Shown in pieces: positions 25,858 to 34,445 of a stretch of 64,000 nt of DNA (within the stretch, counting starts at the first letter, position 1; each line of letters starts with the position of its first letter). Source of the stretch: Marinihelvus sp942491555 (GTDB taxonomy: Bacteria > Pseudomonadota > Gammaproteobacteria > Xanthomonadales > SZUA-36); contig CALOBN010000002.1 of assembly GCA_942491555.1 (NCBI GenBank), positions 434,001-498,000 of the forward strand. Direction: 5' to 3'. A program made the translations under genes and the position numbers. Under the pieces are notes generated by a model. It worked only from the letters and a program-made list of their open reading frames with translations. It had not been told where the DNA came from and did no database searches.

Positions 25858-26931
25858 TCAGCTTTGTTGACTCACAGCGCGCTCCAGCTGACCGATCACC
25901 TCGTCAACCTCGATCAGCTCCATCACACCGGGCTCTTCAATGCGATGGCCCCAGCGCAGCTCCTCGGGTTCCTTGTTGCGGAAACGCCGTGCGGCCTCAG
26001 GGTAGTGATCAACGCACAGGTCCAGGAAGCGGTAGGGGCCGCTGCGGATGGACCACGTCGCGGCGTGCAGGCCAACCACGGCGGTGCCCACGGCGGACGC
26101 CATATGGGCCGGACCGGAGTCGGGTGTCATTACCACCGTGGCGCGTTGCAGCATGGCCAGCAGCTGGGTCAGGGTATCCTTGCCGGCCAGGTTGATGGCG
26201 GGTGCGCTCATCAACGATTCAATTTTCGCTGCAGTGCGCCGTTCCAGCTCACCGGGCCCGCCGCTGAGTACCACGCGCATACCCAGCTCATGCACGGCAT
26301 GGTCGGCAACTGCTGCATAACGCTCATTCATCCAGTTACGCAGTGGATGGCTCGAGCAGGGGCTGATCAGCAGGGTGGGCTGATCACCGGGCATCTGTTC
26401 CGCAGCCCAGGTACGGTCCGCCTCGCTGATGGGCAGGTTCCATACCGGGGTGTCCACCTCGATCCCCAGTGCCCGGGGGAACTCGAGAAAGCCCTGCACC
26501 TGGTGCTGGAAGGGCACCCCGGCGACCTGGCAGTTGGTAAACCAGGTGTGCCGGTCACGCGAGCGGTCCTTGTCCCAGCCCAGGCGAACCGGCGCTTTGA
26601 CCAGGCGGCTGAGCAGGTTGGCGCGCAGGGCGACCTGCATATGCAGCAGTACATCGTAACGCCGGCTGTGCAGCCGCTGGCGTAATTCACGAAACGCGGG
26701 CAGGCCGCCGCGTTTATCAAACACGATAAAGTCCACGCCTTCCAGCCCACTCAACAGCCGGTATTCGAGCTTGCCGATAATCCAGGTGAGGCGCGCGGTG
26801 GGAAAAGCAGTACGCAGGGCGTTAACGACGGGCACCGTATGGGTGACATCGCCAAGGGCGGAAAGCCGGAACAGACAGATGTTGTCCGGTGGCCGGTCCA
26901 TACGCACAATAGGCGCAGAGGTCTCACCCAT
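25858..26931 (-). CDS. Glycosyltransferase family 9 (LPS heptosyltransferase-like)
   Basis: A two-domain GT-B enzyme of about 357 residues. The N-terminal ICLFRLSALGDVTHTVPVVN is the classic ADP-heptose:LPS heptosyltransferase signature. C-terminal motifs LISPCSSHPLRNW and VMTPDSGPAHMASAVG bind the nucleotide sugar. It likely adds a heptose to the LPS inner core. Start choice is uncertain: ATG at 26931 is used, and ATGs at 26946 and 26901 are alternatives without clear ribosome binding sites. It diverges from kdkA with overlapping start codons, fitting a shared LPS-core role. Confidence 0.85.
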   Translation of the reverse strand: MGETSAPIVRMDRPPDNICLFRLSALGDVTHTVPVVNALRTAFPTARLTWIIGKLEYRLLSGLEGVDFIVFDKRGGLPAFRELRQRLHSRRYDVLLHMQVALRANLLSRLVKAPVRLGWDKDRSRDRHTWFTNCQVAGVPFQHQVQGFLEFPRALGIEVDTPVWNLPISEADRTWAAEQMPGDQPTLLISPCSSHPLRNWMNERYAAVADHAVHELGMRVVLSGGPGELERRTAAKIESLMSAPAINLAGKDTLTQLLAMLQRATVVMTPDSGPAHMASAVGTAVVGLHAATWSIRSGPYRFLDLCVDHYPEAARRFRNKEPEELRWGHRIEEPGVMELIEVDEVIGQLERAVSQQS

Positions 26932-27631
26932 GAAGCCAGTCATCATTCAGCAAAATTCGCAGGCTATTGTATATGACGCCGATGCATTGCCCTCCATGGA
27001 GCCGCAGTTTTTCGATCCGGAGTACTGGCGCGGGCAGGATGCACTGACCGGTTCTGCGCCCGGTCGTGGCACGACCTGGTTTGTGGATGCGCCCTGGGGC
27101 GCGAGCGTTTTGCGGCAGTACCGGCGTGGCGGTATGGTGGCACGCTTTAATCGCAGTCACTACCTGTACACCGGCCGCGAGCGCTCCCGGCCGTTCCGGG
27201 AGTTTCATGTGCTGGAAAACATGACCGCAGACGGCTTACGGGTACCGGCGCCACAGGCGGCGCTGTGCGCGGTAAAAGGGCTGACATACGAGGCGGCGCT
27301 GATGACACGGCGCATCGCTCCGGCACGCGCCCTGGTCGAGCACTTTGCCGACGAGGACTTTGACTGGCAGCGCCTGGGCGCGGAGCTGCGTACTTTTTTT
27401 AATGCAGGTATGGACCACGCAGATTTGAACGCACGAAATATTCTGATTCACGATGAGAGCCGCGCGGCCTGGGTCATAGACCTGGATGCCTCGCGCTATG
27501 AACCATCGCACCCCGGGGACGGCAGCGAGCAGCTAGCACGGCTGAAACGCTCCCTGGAAAAACTCTGGCCTGCCGATGCACCACCGCTGGAGGCGGCCTG
27601 GGCGGCGCTTGAACAGGGGCACGCCACTTGA
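26930..27631 (+). CDS. kdkA: 3-deoxy-D-manno-octulosonic acid kinase KdkA
   Basis: A 233-residue kinase of the protein-kinase-like fold that phosphorylates the Kdo of lipid A-Kdo. Key features are a glycine/lysine-rich N-lobe (VLRQYRRGGMVARF), the catalytic loop MDHADLNARNILI and the metal-binding VIDLDASRYE. The ATG at 26930 follows CAGAGG. It is divergent from the heptosyltransferase-like gene, and both act on the LPS inner core. The next gene starts within its stop codon. Confidence 0.9.
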   Translation: MKPVIIQQNSQAIVYDADALPSMEPQFFDPEYWRGQDALTGSAPGRGTTWFVDAPWGASVLRQYRRGGMVARFNRSHYLYTGRERSRPFREFHVLENMTADGLRVPAPQAALCAVKGLTYEAALMTRRIAPARALVEHFADEDFDWQRLGAELRTFFNAGMDHADLNARNILIHDESRAAWVIDLDASRYEPSHPGDGSEQLARLKRSLEKLWPADAPPLEAAWAALEQGHAT

Positions 27632-28167
27632 GCCGGCCCATTGTCAGTGCCATCGAGTCGCAGCGGCTGTACCTGGTGCCCGCGTCGATAGACATCACCC
27701 AGGCCGACCTGGATGGCCCGCAGGCGCTGGGCAATGCCCTGGGTGTTCCGGTGCCGCCGGAATGGCCGCCGGAGCTCTACTCCCGGCCCGCGCTGGCGGC
27801 AGTCCTGCATCAGCTGCGTGATCGCGCCGAGCACGGCTGGAGCACCTGGTATCTGGCCGGGCGCGGACCTGATGAGGGCCTGATCGGTGTCTGTGGCTTC
27901 AAAGGACGTCCGGATGCCACGGGTTCGGTAGAGATTTCCTATTCCATTCTTGAGCCGTTTCGTAATGCGGGTTACGCGAGCGAATCGGTACAGCGCCTGG
28001 TGGACTGGGCCTTCGGCCATTCCCAGGTCTCGCAAGTGACCGCAGAAACCATGCCGCACCTGCGCCAGTCCATTCGCGTGCTTGAAAAGAACGGATTCAC
28101 CCACGCCGGGCGGGGCAGTGAATACGGTGTCTCCCGCTACTGTATCGTGCGTTCGCGACTTTCCTGA
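27628..28167 (+). CDS. GNAT family N-acetyltransferase (RimJ/RimL type)
   Basis: A 179-residue protein with the GNAT fold: LIGVCGFKGRPDATGSVEIS (beta strands 2-4) and EPFRNAGYASESVQRLVDWA (the acetyl-CoA loop and helix), then MPHLRQSIRVLEKNGFTHAG. The substrate is unknown. Translation must start at the TTG of the sequence TTGA overlapping the kdkA stop, since no ATG or GTG lies near the N-terminus. This implies translational coupling to kdkA. Confidence 0.82.
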   Translation: MSRPIVSAIESQRLYLVPASIDITQADLDGPQALGNALGVPVPPEWPPELYSRPALAAVLHQLRDRAEHGWSTWYLAGRGPDEGLIGVCGFKGRPDATGSVEISYSILEPFRNAGYASESVQRLVDWAFGHSQVSQVTAETMPHLRQSIRVLEKNGFTHAGRGSEYGVSRYCIVRSRLS

Positions 28168-28202
28168 AACCACCTGATGGGCCGGCGTGACTTCCGGCAC
28201 GT

Positions 28203-28245
28203 TTGCCAGCGGCCTGAGTGATACAATATGATATCACTATGATAT
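28203..28245 (+). promoter_or_regulatory. Promoter with repeat operator ahead of the SPFH-Arc pair
   Basis: TTGCCA (28203-28208) and TATGAT (28227-28232), spaced by 18 bases, make a sigma70-like promoter. The octamer TATGATAT occurs twice (28227-28234 and 28238-28245) at an 11-base, one-turn spacing, and GTGATA/TATCAC form an inverted repeat across 28218-28237. Two half-sites one helical turn apart are the arrangement bound by Arc-type ribbon-helix-helix repressors, and such a protein is encoded two genes downstream. Confidence 0.5.
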
Positions 28246-28261
28246 TCAGGGAGACCTCGAA

Positions 28262-29134
28262 ATGATCCAGGAAAAAATCAGAAAGTGCGCCTCCGGTTAC
28301 CTGGCGCTCCTGATACTGCCGGTGCTGAGCATTCTGCTGCTGTGGTGGTTCATACGCATGGCAGAGAGTGAAAATGCTACCGGCATCATTGTCAGTATCG
28401 TGCTTTCAGTCATTGTGCTTATTTGCTACAAGGGATTTTTCATGGTGGCGCCGAACCAGTCCAAGGTGCTGCAATTGTTTGGCACCTACGTCGGCAGCGT
28501 GCATGAAACAGGCCTGCGCTGGGCCAACCCCTTCTACTCTAAAGAGACCGTTTCACTGCGCGTGCGCAACTTCGAGAGCGAGATGCTCAAGGTCAACGAT
28601 TCCTCCGGCAACCCGATTGAGATCGCCGCGGTGGTGGTGTGGAAAGTGGTGGATTCGGCAGAAGCCGTGTTCGAGGTGGATGACTACGTGAACTATGTGC
28701 ATATCCAGTCCGAGGCGGCGTTGCGTAATATGACCACGGCGCATCGCTACGAGGTTCACGATGATGTGGATGAGCTGTCCCTGCGTGGCGACCCGCAAGC
28801 CATTGCCGACAAACTCAAGGCCGAGGTCCAGGAGCGCCTGGGCAAGGCGGGTGTGGAGGCCCTCGAGGCACGCATCAGTCACCTGGCTTACGCGCCGGAA
28901 ATCGCCTCTGCCATGCTCAAGCGTCAGCAGGCCCAGGCCGTGGTAGCGGCCCGCCGGCAAATCGTGGATGGCGCGGTGGGCATGGTGAAGATGGCACTGG
29001 AGCAACTCGAAGAAGACAAAATCGTCGAGCTGGACGAGGAGCGCAAGGCAGCCATGGTCAGCAATCTTCTGGTGGTGCTGTGCGGCGAAGAGAATGCGCG
29101 GCCGGTGGTCAATACCGGTTCGATCCACGGATAG
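28262..29134 (+). CDS. SPFH (band 7/prohibitin-like) membrane protein
   Basis: A 290-residue protein with two hydrophobic segments at the N-terminus (LALLILPVLSILLLWWFIR and GIIVSIVLSVIVLICYKGFF). An SPFH domain follows with VAPNQSKVLQLFGTYVGSVH and IEIAAVVVWKVVDSAEAVFE, and then a coiled-coil C-terminal part. Such proteins form membrane-associated oligomeric assemblies that scaffold proteases or microdomains. GGGAG precedes the ATG. It is followed after 23 bases by an Arc-like DNA-binding protein gene, an arrangement that suggests autoregulation. Confidence 0.88.
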   Translation: MIQEKIRKCASGYLALLILPVLSILLLWWFIRMAESENATGIIVSIVLSVIVLICYKGFFMVAPNQSKVLQLFGTYVGSVHETGLRWANPFYSKETVSLRVRNFESEMLKVNDSSGNPIEIAAVVVWKVVDSAEAVFEVDDYVNYVHIQSEAALRNMTTAHRYEVHDDVDELSLRGDPQAIADKLKAEVQERLGKAGVEALEARISHLAYAPEIASAMLKRQQAQAVVAARRQIVDGAVGMVKMALEQLEEDKIVELDEERKAAMVSNLLVVLCGEENARPVVNTGSIHG

Positions 29135-29157
29135 GGGCTGACGGAGCCCGCAACGTT

Positions 29158-29337
29158 ATGGCTGCCAAGAAGTCCTTTCCACTGCGCCTCAGTGCCGATA
29201 CCTACGAGGCCCTGCGCCGCTGGTCGGATGACGAGTTACGCAGTGTTAATGGCCAGATTGAATGGCTTATACGGGATGCCCTGCGCAAAGCAGGGCGTTT
29301 GCCCAAAACCAGGAAGCCAGACCCGGGGTCAGGGTAA
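29158..29337 (+). CDS. Arc-like ribbon-helix-helix protein
   Basis: A 59-residue basic protein starting MAAKKSFPLRLSADTYEALR with VNGQIEWLIRDALRKAGR, which matches the Arc-type beta-helix-helix pattern (FPLRLS strand, two helices). ATG 29158 is used because upstream in-frame residues overlap the SPFH gene and do not fit the fold. It probably binds the TATGATAT repeats in the promoter upstream of the SPFH gene. An antitoxin role is also possible, but no toxin is adjacent. Confidence 0.75.
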   Translation: MAAKKSFPLRLSADTYEALRRWSDDELRSVNGQIEWLIRDALRKAGRLPKTRKPDPGSG

Positions 29338-29368
29338 TTATTACCTTGATCCTGATTATCCCGGCTGA

Positions 29369-30328
29369 TCAGTAAGGCCAGACCTCCAGGCCGTGAATGG
29401 CATTACGGATATCCTGCGAGAAATTCACCCGGATGACATCACTGCCTGTTTCCAGGTCGTAGATCGAAACCGTTGAGGGCGAAGAACCCCCGGCGATAAA
29501 GCGCTCATCAATGGCGCACAGACCACGGCCGAAACCCTGGCGTGCGACCTGCTCGTCGCCCATATCCAGGTGGGTCAGCTCCTCTGATGCGTATTGCGGC
29601 ACATCAAAGGTCACGGCGCTGCCGTCGCGGCGGTCGTAGCGGACCTTGTCCGCAGCTGTATCGTTAAACAGGATGCCGTCCCGGAAAGGCCGGGCATTGT
29701 GGGTGCCCTGCGGCAAACTGGCGAGCAGCCTTACCGTGTTGTCACTGCCGATACGCAGCAGGCCGCCGGAACGCAGCCCCGATGCATACATGCCGGTCTG
29801 GTCGGCAAAAACATTGTTCAGGTGCAGATGGTTGCTTGGCTCTGGTCCATTGGCGCCGCCCGGGCCATTAATACCGTTAGGGTCAAAGGCGATTCCGTGG
29901 TACCCCTCCTCATCCCGGGCAATATGGAGCGCCCAGAAAAAGCGTTGTTGCTCCAGGTTGAAGGCCAGGATGCTGTCGTGGCCGGTCGAGGTCAGGTACA
30001 GGTGGTGGTTGAGTACGGTGATTTCGTGACAGTGCTTCAGGTAGGTGCTGCGGAAGGAGCGCTTCAGGCGAAAATTCTGATCATAGACAAACAGCTCATC
30101 GCTGGCCGCCACGTAGACCTCGCCACCAAAAAAGGCAATTCCACGCAGGCCGCGGTCCCAGCCACGCCCCTGCCAGTCAATATCGGCCGTGTTCCAGTCC
30201 AGCACCTGGCGGATTTCCTGCTCGGCGAAGTTCAGCAAATAGATGCCGCCGTGGCTGTCCCCCTGGCGTGCGCCACGCACGACGGAACTGGCGATCAGGG
30301 TTGGAAGAGGAAATCCTTGGTCAGTCAT
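29369..30328 (-). CDS. Beta-propeller protein of unknown function (DUF4915-like)
   Basis: A 319-residue protein without a signal peptide, composed of repeated strand motifs such as GLRGIAFFGGEVYVAASDEL, HEITVLNHHLYLTSTGHDSI and GLCAIDERFIAGGSSPSTVS, typical of a beta-propeller. It resembles DUF4915/TIGR03032-type proteins. Histidine clusters (KHCHE, NHLHLNN) could bind metal. The neighbours do not reveal a role; it is convergent with the Arc-like gene. Confidence 0.6.
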   Translation of the reverse strand: MTDQGFPLPTLIASSVVRGARQGDSHGGIYLLNFAEQEIRQVLDWNTADIDWQGRGWDRGLRGIAFFGGEVYVAASDELFVYDQNFRLKRSFRSTYLKHCHEITVLNHHLYLTSTGHDSILAFNLEQQRFFWALHIARDEEGYHGIAFDPNGINGPGGANGPEPSNHLHLNNVFADQTGMYASGLRSGGLLRIGSDNTVRLLASLPQGTHNARPFRDGILFNDTAADKVRYDRRDGSAVTFDVPQYASEELTHLDMGDEQVARQGFGRGLCAIDERFIAGGSSPSTVSIYDLETGSDVIRVNFSQDIRNAIHGLEVWPY

Positions 30329-30371
30329 GTAACGGGTCCGCTAAAAGCAGCGCGCACCATGCCACGGCTTG

Positions 30372-30434
30372 CGCCAGACTGCCAGAGGCTAACGCCAGAC
30401 TGCCAGAGGCTAATGCATGTTCGCCAGAGGCTTA
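30372..30434. repeat. 21-bp tandem direct repeat
   Basis: Two exact consecutive copies of a 21-base unit (30372-30392 and 30393-30413), beginning CGCCAGACTGCC and ending AGAGGCTAA, are followed after 8 bases by a partial copy that runs into the dgcA stop codon. It probably arose by slippage at the 3' end of dgcA. Confidence 0.6.
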
Positions 30435-31409
30435 ACCCCACAATGCAGCTTCCGGGGCGAACAATGTCCCTGCATCAAAGCGCAGCGGCGGGAACCGGTC
30501 CGCCCGCTGCCACAGCGGGCCGTCCAGATCCACCCAGCGGCATTGTTGTGCCACGACAAAGCCCGGTGCCATGGCCAGTGAGGAACCGAGCATATTGCCG
30601 ACCATGGTTTCCATGCCCAGCTGTTGCGCGCGCTCCAGCATGGCAAGTGCCTCGGTCAGGCCGCCACACTTGTCGAGCTTGATATTAATGCCCTGGTAAC
30701 GGTCGGCCAGGGCGTCTATCTCCGCCAGCCCCTGGCAGGATTCATCGGCGAACAGCGGGACTGGTACATCCATTCGGGCCAGCGCCGCATCGGCGCCACG
30801 CGGCAGCGGCTGTTCCACCATGGCGATATCAAGAGCGACCAGGTCATCGCCCATTGATTCGAGCAACGATACGCTCCAACTGCCGTTGGCATCGATCAAC
30901 AACTGCGCGTCCGGGCGTGCCGCGCGAATCGCCGCCAGCCGCTCCAGCACCAGCGTCTCATTGAGTTTTACTTTCAAAACAGGAAAGGCCGGGTGCGCCA
31001 GCGCCTCGCGGGCCATGGCCTCCGCATCGTCCAGAGACAAGGTGTACACCGTGCAGACGGGTTCCGGAACGGGCAGACCGGCGAGTTCCCAGACACGTTT
31101 TCCGGCCCGCTTGCATTCAAGGTCCCACAGGGCGCAGTCGATCGCATTGCGCGCGCCACCAGGGGGCAATATCTCCTGCAATCCGCCGCGGTCGATGCCC
31201 TGATCTATTTCCCGGCTAAAGGCCATGACCTGGTGGGACATCGACTGGGCAGTTTCACCAAGATAGTCGACACCCAATGCCTCGCCACGACCAATATGGT
31301 CGCCGTCTTCGAGGAACACGGTGAGTGTTTCGATGGCAAAAACCTCGGCCTGAGAGGTTACGAAGGGTGCTTTCAGTTCCCAGCTGTCGATAGAAAAAGT
31401 GACCCTCAT
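30432..31409 (-). CDS. dgcA: Enolase-superfamily racemase/epimerase, DgcA-like
   Basis: A 325-residue member of the muconate-lactonizing/dipeptide epimerase group. The N-terminal capping domain is followed by a barrel with the catalytic lysine motif PVLKVKLNE and metal ligands in LIDANGSW, MVEQPL and LFADESCQ, then NIKLDKCGGLTEAL. Paired with the DUF1611/DgcN gene (4-base overlap), it matches the DgcN-DgcA pair reported for D-glutamate catabolism, where DgcA racemises N-acetyl-D-glutamate. A dipeptide L-Ala-D/L-Glu epimerase role is the alternative. Confidence 0.8.
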   Translation of the reverse strand: MRVTFSIDSWELKAPFVTSQAEVFAIETLTVFLEDGDHIGRGEALGVDYLGETAQSMSHQVMAFSREIDQGIDRGGLQEILPPGGARNAIDCALWDLECKRAGKRVWELAGLPVPEPVCTVYTLSLDDAEAMAREALAHPAFPVLKVKLNETLVLERLAAIRAARPDAQLLIDANGSWSVSLLESMGDDLVALDIAMVEQPLPRGADAALARMDVPVPLFADESCQGLAEIDALADRYQGINIKLDKCGGLTEALAMLERAQQLGMETMVGNMLGSSLAMAPGFVVAQQCRWVDLDGPLWQRADRFPPLRFDAGTLFAPEAALWG

Positions 31410-32428
31410 GCGGTGCTTAAGGCTTCGATTTCTCTGACCAGTGTCTCAACGCCCAGCGCGACGGGATCTGTTGCAGGCAGGCCGGTCAGATCCCGGGCCT
31501 CGTCCAGCGCCGCGGCGCGCTCAGCCGGATTCAGTCCGGAGGTATTCAGGCTGATGCCAATACAGCACGCTTTAGGGTTAGTCAGGCGGGCCGCGGCCTC
31601 GTAGGTTTCAACCGCATCCTTCAAACGTGGGATCGGGAAGCCGGGGAATTCATCGACCGCACGCCGGCCGGGTTCATGGCACAACACCAGGGCATCAGGC
31701 TGGCTACCGTGCAGCAGGCCGAGGGTAACGGCCGCATAAGCCGGATGAAACAGGCTGCCCTGGCCCTCAATGACATCCCAGTGTTTCGGGTCGTTGGGAG
31801 GTGAGAGCATTTCTGCGGCCCCGGAAAGAAAATCCGCCACTACCGCGTCCATCGGGATACCACCGCCGGCAATCATGATGCCGGTTTGCCCGGTGGCGCG
31901 GAAGCTTGCATCAATCCCTTCCCGGCGCATCGCGCGATGCAGCGCCAGGGCCGTATATTTTTTGCCGACCGCGCAATCTGTGCCCACAGTCAGTACGCGT
32001 TTTCCGGTGCGTGGCAGGCCCGTGGCGAGTGGTATTTCGGCGGGCGGCCGACGAACATCAACCAGCCTTGTACCACTGCGATAGGCCGCATTGGCCAGGC
32101 GCGGGACAGAATCAAGCGGGGTATGCAAACCGCTGACCAGGTCCATACCCGCATCCAGTGCGCCGGCGAGGGTGCTCTCCCAGTCGGCTTTCAATGCACC
32201 GCCCGAAGGTGCAATACCAATCACCAGGCTGCGCGCGCCAGCGCGCCGCGCCTGGCGAAGGTCCATATCCGGCAGGCCTGTATCCACGCGGCAGTTGGGG
32301 TAGCGCAACTGGCCGATGCACACTTCCGGCCGCCATTCGACCAGGCCCAGCGCGGTCTTGCAGTCCAGGACACTGGTCGCATCGCCAAGGAACAGCAGAT
32401 AGGGCGGTTTCAGGGTGGCGCGGTTCAT
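31406..32428 (-). CDS. dgcN: DUF1611 protein, N-acetyltransferase DgcN-like
   Basis: A 340-residue protein with a P-loop-like RVLTVGTDCAVGKKYTALAL and DVIEGQGSLFHPAYAAVTLG in the second half, features of the DUF1611 (DgcN) family. DgcN is reported to acetylate D-glutamate before DgcA acts. ATG 32428 overlaps the aguA stop by 4 bases; an upstream in-frame start would add residues that duplicate aguA sequence. The gene is coupled on both sides, so dgcN-dgcA and aguA-aguB form one operon. Confidence 0.82.
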   Translation of the reverse strand: MNRATLKPPYLLFLGDATSVLDCKTALGLVEWRPEVCIGQLRYPNCRVDTGLPDMDLRQARRAGARSLVIGIAPSGGALKADWESTLAGALDAGMDLVSGLHTPLDSVPRLANAAYRSGTRLVDVRRPPAEIPLATGLPRTGKRVLTVGTDCAVGKKYTALALHRAMRREGIDASFRATGQTGIMIAGGGIPMDAVVADFLSGAAEMLSPPNDPKHWDVIEGQGSLFHPAYAAVTLGLLHGSQPDALVLCHEPGRRAVDEFPGFPIPRLKDAVETYEAAARLTNPKACCIGISLNTSGLNPAERAAALDEARDLTGLPATDPVALGVETLVREIEALSTA

Positions 32429-33486
32429 GATGTCCCCGGAATGGCGGCTGGTTGCTGTTGTGTGATGCAATGGATGCTGCCGCCGCCATAGGCGATTGCA
32501 TTCACTTCAACCTGGATGACTTCCCGGTCCGGGAAGCAGCGTGTTACCGCTTCCAGGGCCTGCTCGTCCTCGTCTCCCACACCATAGCCCGGCAGGACAA
32601 CGCCGCCATTGGCAATGTAGAAGTTGATGTAGCTGCGGCAGAAACGATCGCCCAGTACCTCCATTTCCGTGCCGGCCTGCATCAGCTGGACTTCAATTTT
32701 ACGACCCTTCGCATCGACCGAGTTACGCAGGATTTCAATATTTTCCTCGAGTATGGCGTGACGTTCGGTGCCCGGTTTGGCCGCTGGATCCGGCTCGGTC
32801 AGGACCACGCCGGGGCGCACAAAACAGGCTATGCCATCGACATGACCATCCGTCTCGTCGTCAGCCGGGTCACCGCGCAGCCAGATGACCTTACTCACGC
32901 CCAGCGCCGCGCACAGGTGTTCTTCGGCCTCCCGCTTGCTGATATCCGGGTTACGGTTTTCGTTCAGCACGCACTGCTCAGTGGTCAGCAGCGTACCCTC
33001 GCCATCGGTGTTGATGCCGCCGCCCTCCATGAACAGGGGCGCGGTAAATGTGCGCAGGCCCAGCGATTCTGCCAGCTGGTGCCCGAGCGCAGCGTCCTGG
33101 CGATACCAGCGGTATTTCTGGCCCCAGGCGTTGAACTGGAAGATGGATGCGGCCAGCTCCCCGCGGGCGTTCTTGACGAAGTTGGGACCCATATCGCGCA
33201 TCCAGGCATCGTCCAGGGTCCAGGGAATTACTTCCACGTTTGCGCCGCACAGCAACCGGGCCCGGGTCAGGGCGCTGGGCGGCGTGAGCATGCGCACGGG
33301 CTCAAACGCGCCAATCGCATTGGCCACATCGGCATAACCTTCCTGGCTTCGACCCAGCATGTCGCCCCAGATCGATTCTGAATCCGGCCAGGCCATCCAG
33401 CAGCACTCGTGCGGCGTCCACTCCGCCGGCATGGAGAATCCGGCGCTTTTTGCGCTGACCGGTGTGACCGTCGGTGGTGTGCTCAT
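32425..33486 (-). CDS. aguA: Agmatine deiminase AguA
   Basis: Hydrolyses agmatine to N-carbamoylputrescine and ammonia. The 353-residue product has the penta-pentein features FMEGGGINTDGEGTLLTTEQ and DETDGHVDGIACFVRPGVV, and the catalytic cysteine in GGGSIHCITQQQP (Cys340). Its ATG overlaps the aguB stop (ATGA). All expected active-site regions are present. Confidence 0.94.
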   Translation of the reverse strand: MSTPPTVTPVSAKSAGFSMPAEWTPHECCWMAWPDSESIWGDMLGRSQEGYADVANAIGAFEPVRMLTPPSALTRARLLCGANVEVIPWTLDDAWMRDMGPNFVKNARGELAASIFQFNAWGQKYRWYRQDAALGHQLAESLGLRTFTAPLFMEGGGINTDGEGTLLTTEQCVLNENRNPDISKREAEEHLCAALGVSKVIWLRGDPADDETDGHVDGIACFVRPGVVLTEPDPAAKPGTERHAILEENIEILRNSVDAKGRKIEVQLMQAGTEMEVLGDRFCRSYINFYIANGGVVLPGYGVGDEDEQALEAVTRCFPDREVIQVEVNAIAYGGGSIHCITQQQPAAIPGTS

Positions 33487-34346
33487 GGCGCCAGGCGCCC
33501 AATTGCGCCGTACAGTTCCGGCCGCCGGTCGCGGAAAACGCCCCAGGCCTGTCGTGCCACGCGCGTGGCGTCGAGATCAATGGTGGCTGTGATAACGTCC
33601 TCGCTCATGCGGTCTGCCTCGGCGAGTTTGGCGCCGGTATGGTCGGCGATGAATGAGGAGCCATAAAAGGTCATGGAAAACTGCTCGCCGGTCTCCTCGC
33701 CGATACGGTTCGAGGCGATCACGGGGATCAGGTTGGCCGCCGCATGACCCTGCATTACGCACTGCCAATGATCGCGGGAGTCGAAGGCCTGCAGGTGAGG
33801 TTCGGAGCCAATTGCGGTGGGATACAACAATAATTCTGCGCCCATTAGCGCCATGCACCTGGCGGCCTCGGGAAACCACTGGTCCCAGCAGATACCGACC
33901 CCTAATTTTCCGAACCGGGTCTTCCATACACGGAAGCCGGTGTCGCCGGGTGAAAAATAGAACTTTTCCTCGTAACCCGGCCCCTGCGGGATGTGTGATT
34001 TCCGGTACACACCCAGCAAGCTGCCGTCTGCGTCGAGCATGGCGAGGCTGTTGAAGGTGACGTTTCCTGCTCGCTCAAAAAAACTAACGGGCAGGGCGAC
34101 CTGTAGCTCTGCCGCCAGCTTGCTGAAGCTTTCAATAAGCGGATGTTTGTCCACAGGCCGCGCCAGAGCCAGATATTCCTCTTTCTGGTCCATGCAGAAG
34201 TAGGGTGTCTCGAACAGCTCTTGCAACAAGACGACTTGTGCACCCTGCGCCGCAGCGGCACGCACCAGGGCCTCGGCCCGTTTCAGATTGTCTTCCTGAT
34301 CCCAGCTGCACGCCATTTGCGTGGCAGCGACGGTGACTTCGTTCAT
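33483..34346 (-). CDS. aguB: N-carbamoylputrescine amidase AguB
   Basis: Nitrilase-superfamily amidase (287 residues) that completes the conversion of agmatine to putrescine. The catalytic triad is visible as Glu43 (LLQELFETPYFC), Lys116 (VYRKSHIPQGPGY) and Cys153 (VGICWDQWFPEAAR). It is the first gene of the aguB-aguA-dgcN-dgcA operon and diverges from an MFS carrier gene. Confidence 0.94.
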   Translation of the reverse strand: MNEVTVAATQMACSWDQEDNLKRAEALVRAAAAQGAQVVLLQELFETPYFCMDQKEEYLALARPVDKHPLIESFSKLAAELQVALPVSFFERAGNVTFNSLAMLDADGSLLGVYRKSHIPQGPGYEEKFYFSPGDTGFRVWKTRFGKLGVGICWDQWFPEAARCMALMGAELLLYPTAIGSEPHLQAFDSRDHWQCVMQGHAAANLIPVIASNRIGEETGEQFSMTFYGSSFIADHTGAKLAEADRMSEDVITATIDLDATRVARQAWGVFRDRRPELYGAIGRLAP

Positions 34347-34445
34347 GCGTTTCTCCAGGACCGAGGGTTGATTATTCGAAGGCCCGGCGGCAAACGCAAG
34401 GGCTGATGCTATGCTGACGGGTCGTATTACAGGGTCTTGCTCAGC

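Noticed and set aside
25710..26195. Plus-strand ORF starting left of the glycosyltransferase
   Set aside because: Antisense to the glycosyltransferase gene, whose frame has the full family motifs.
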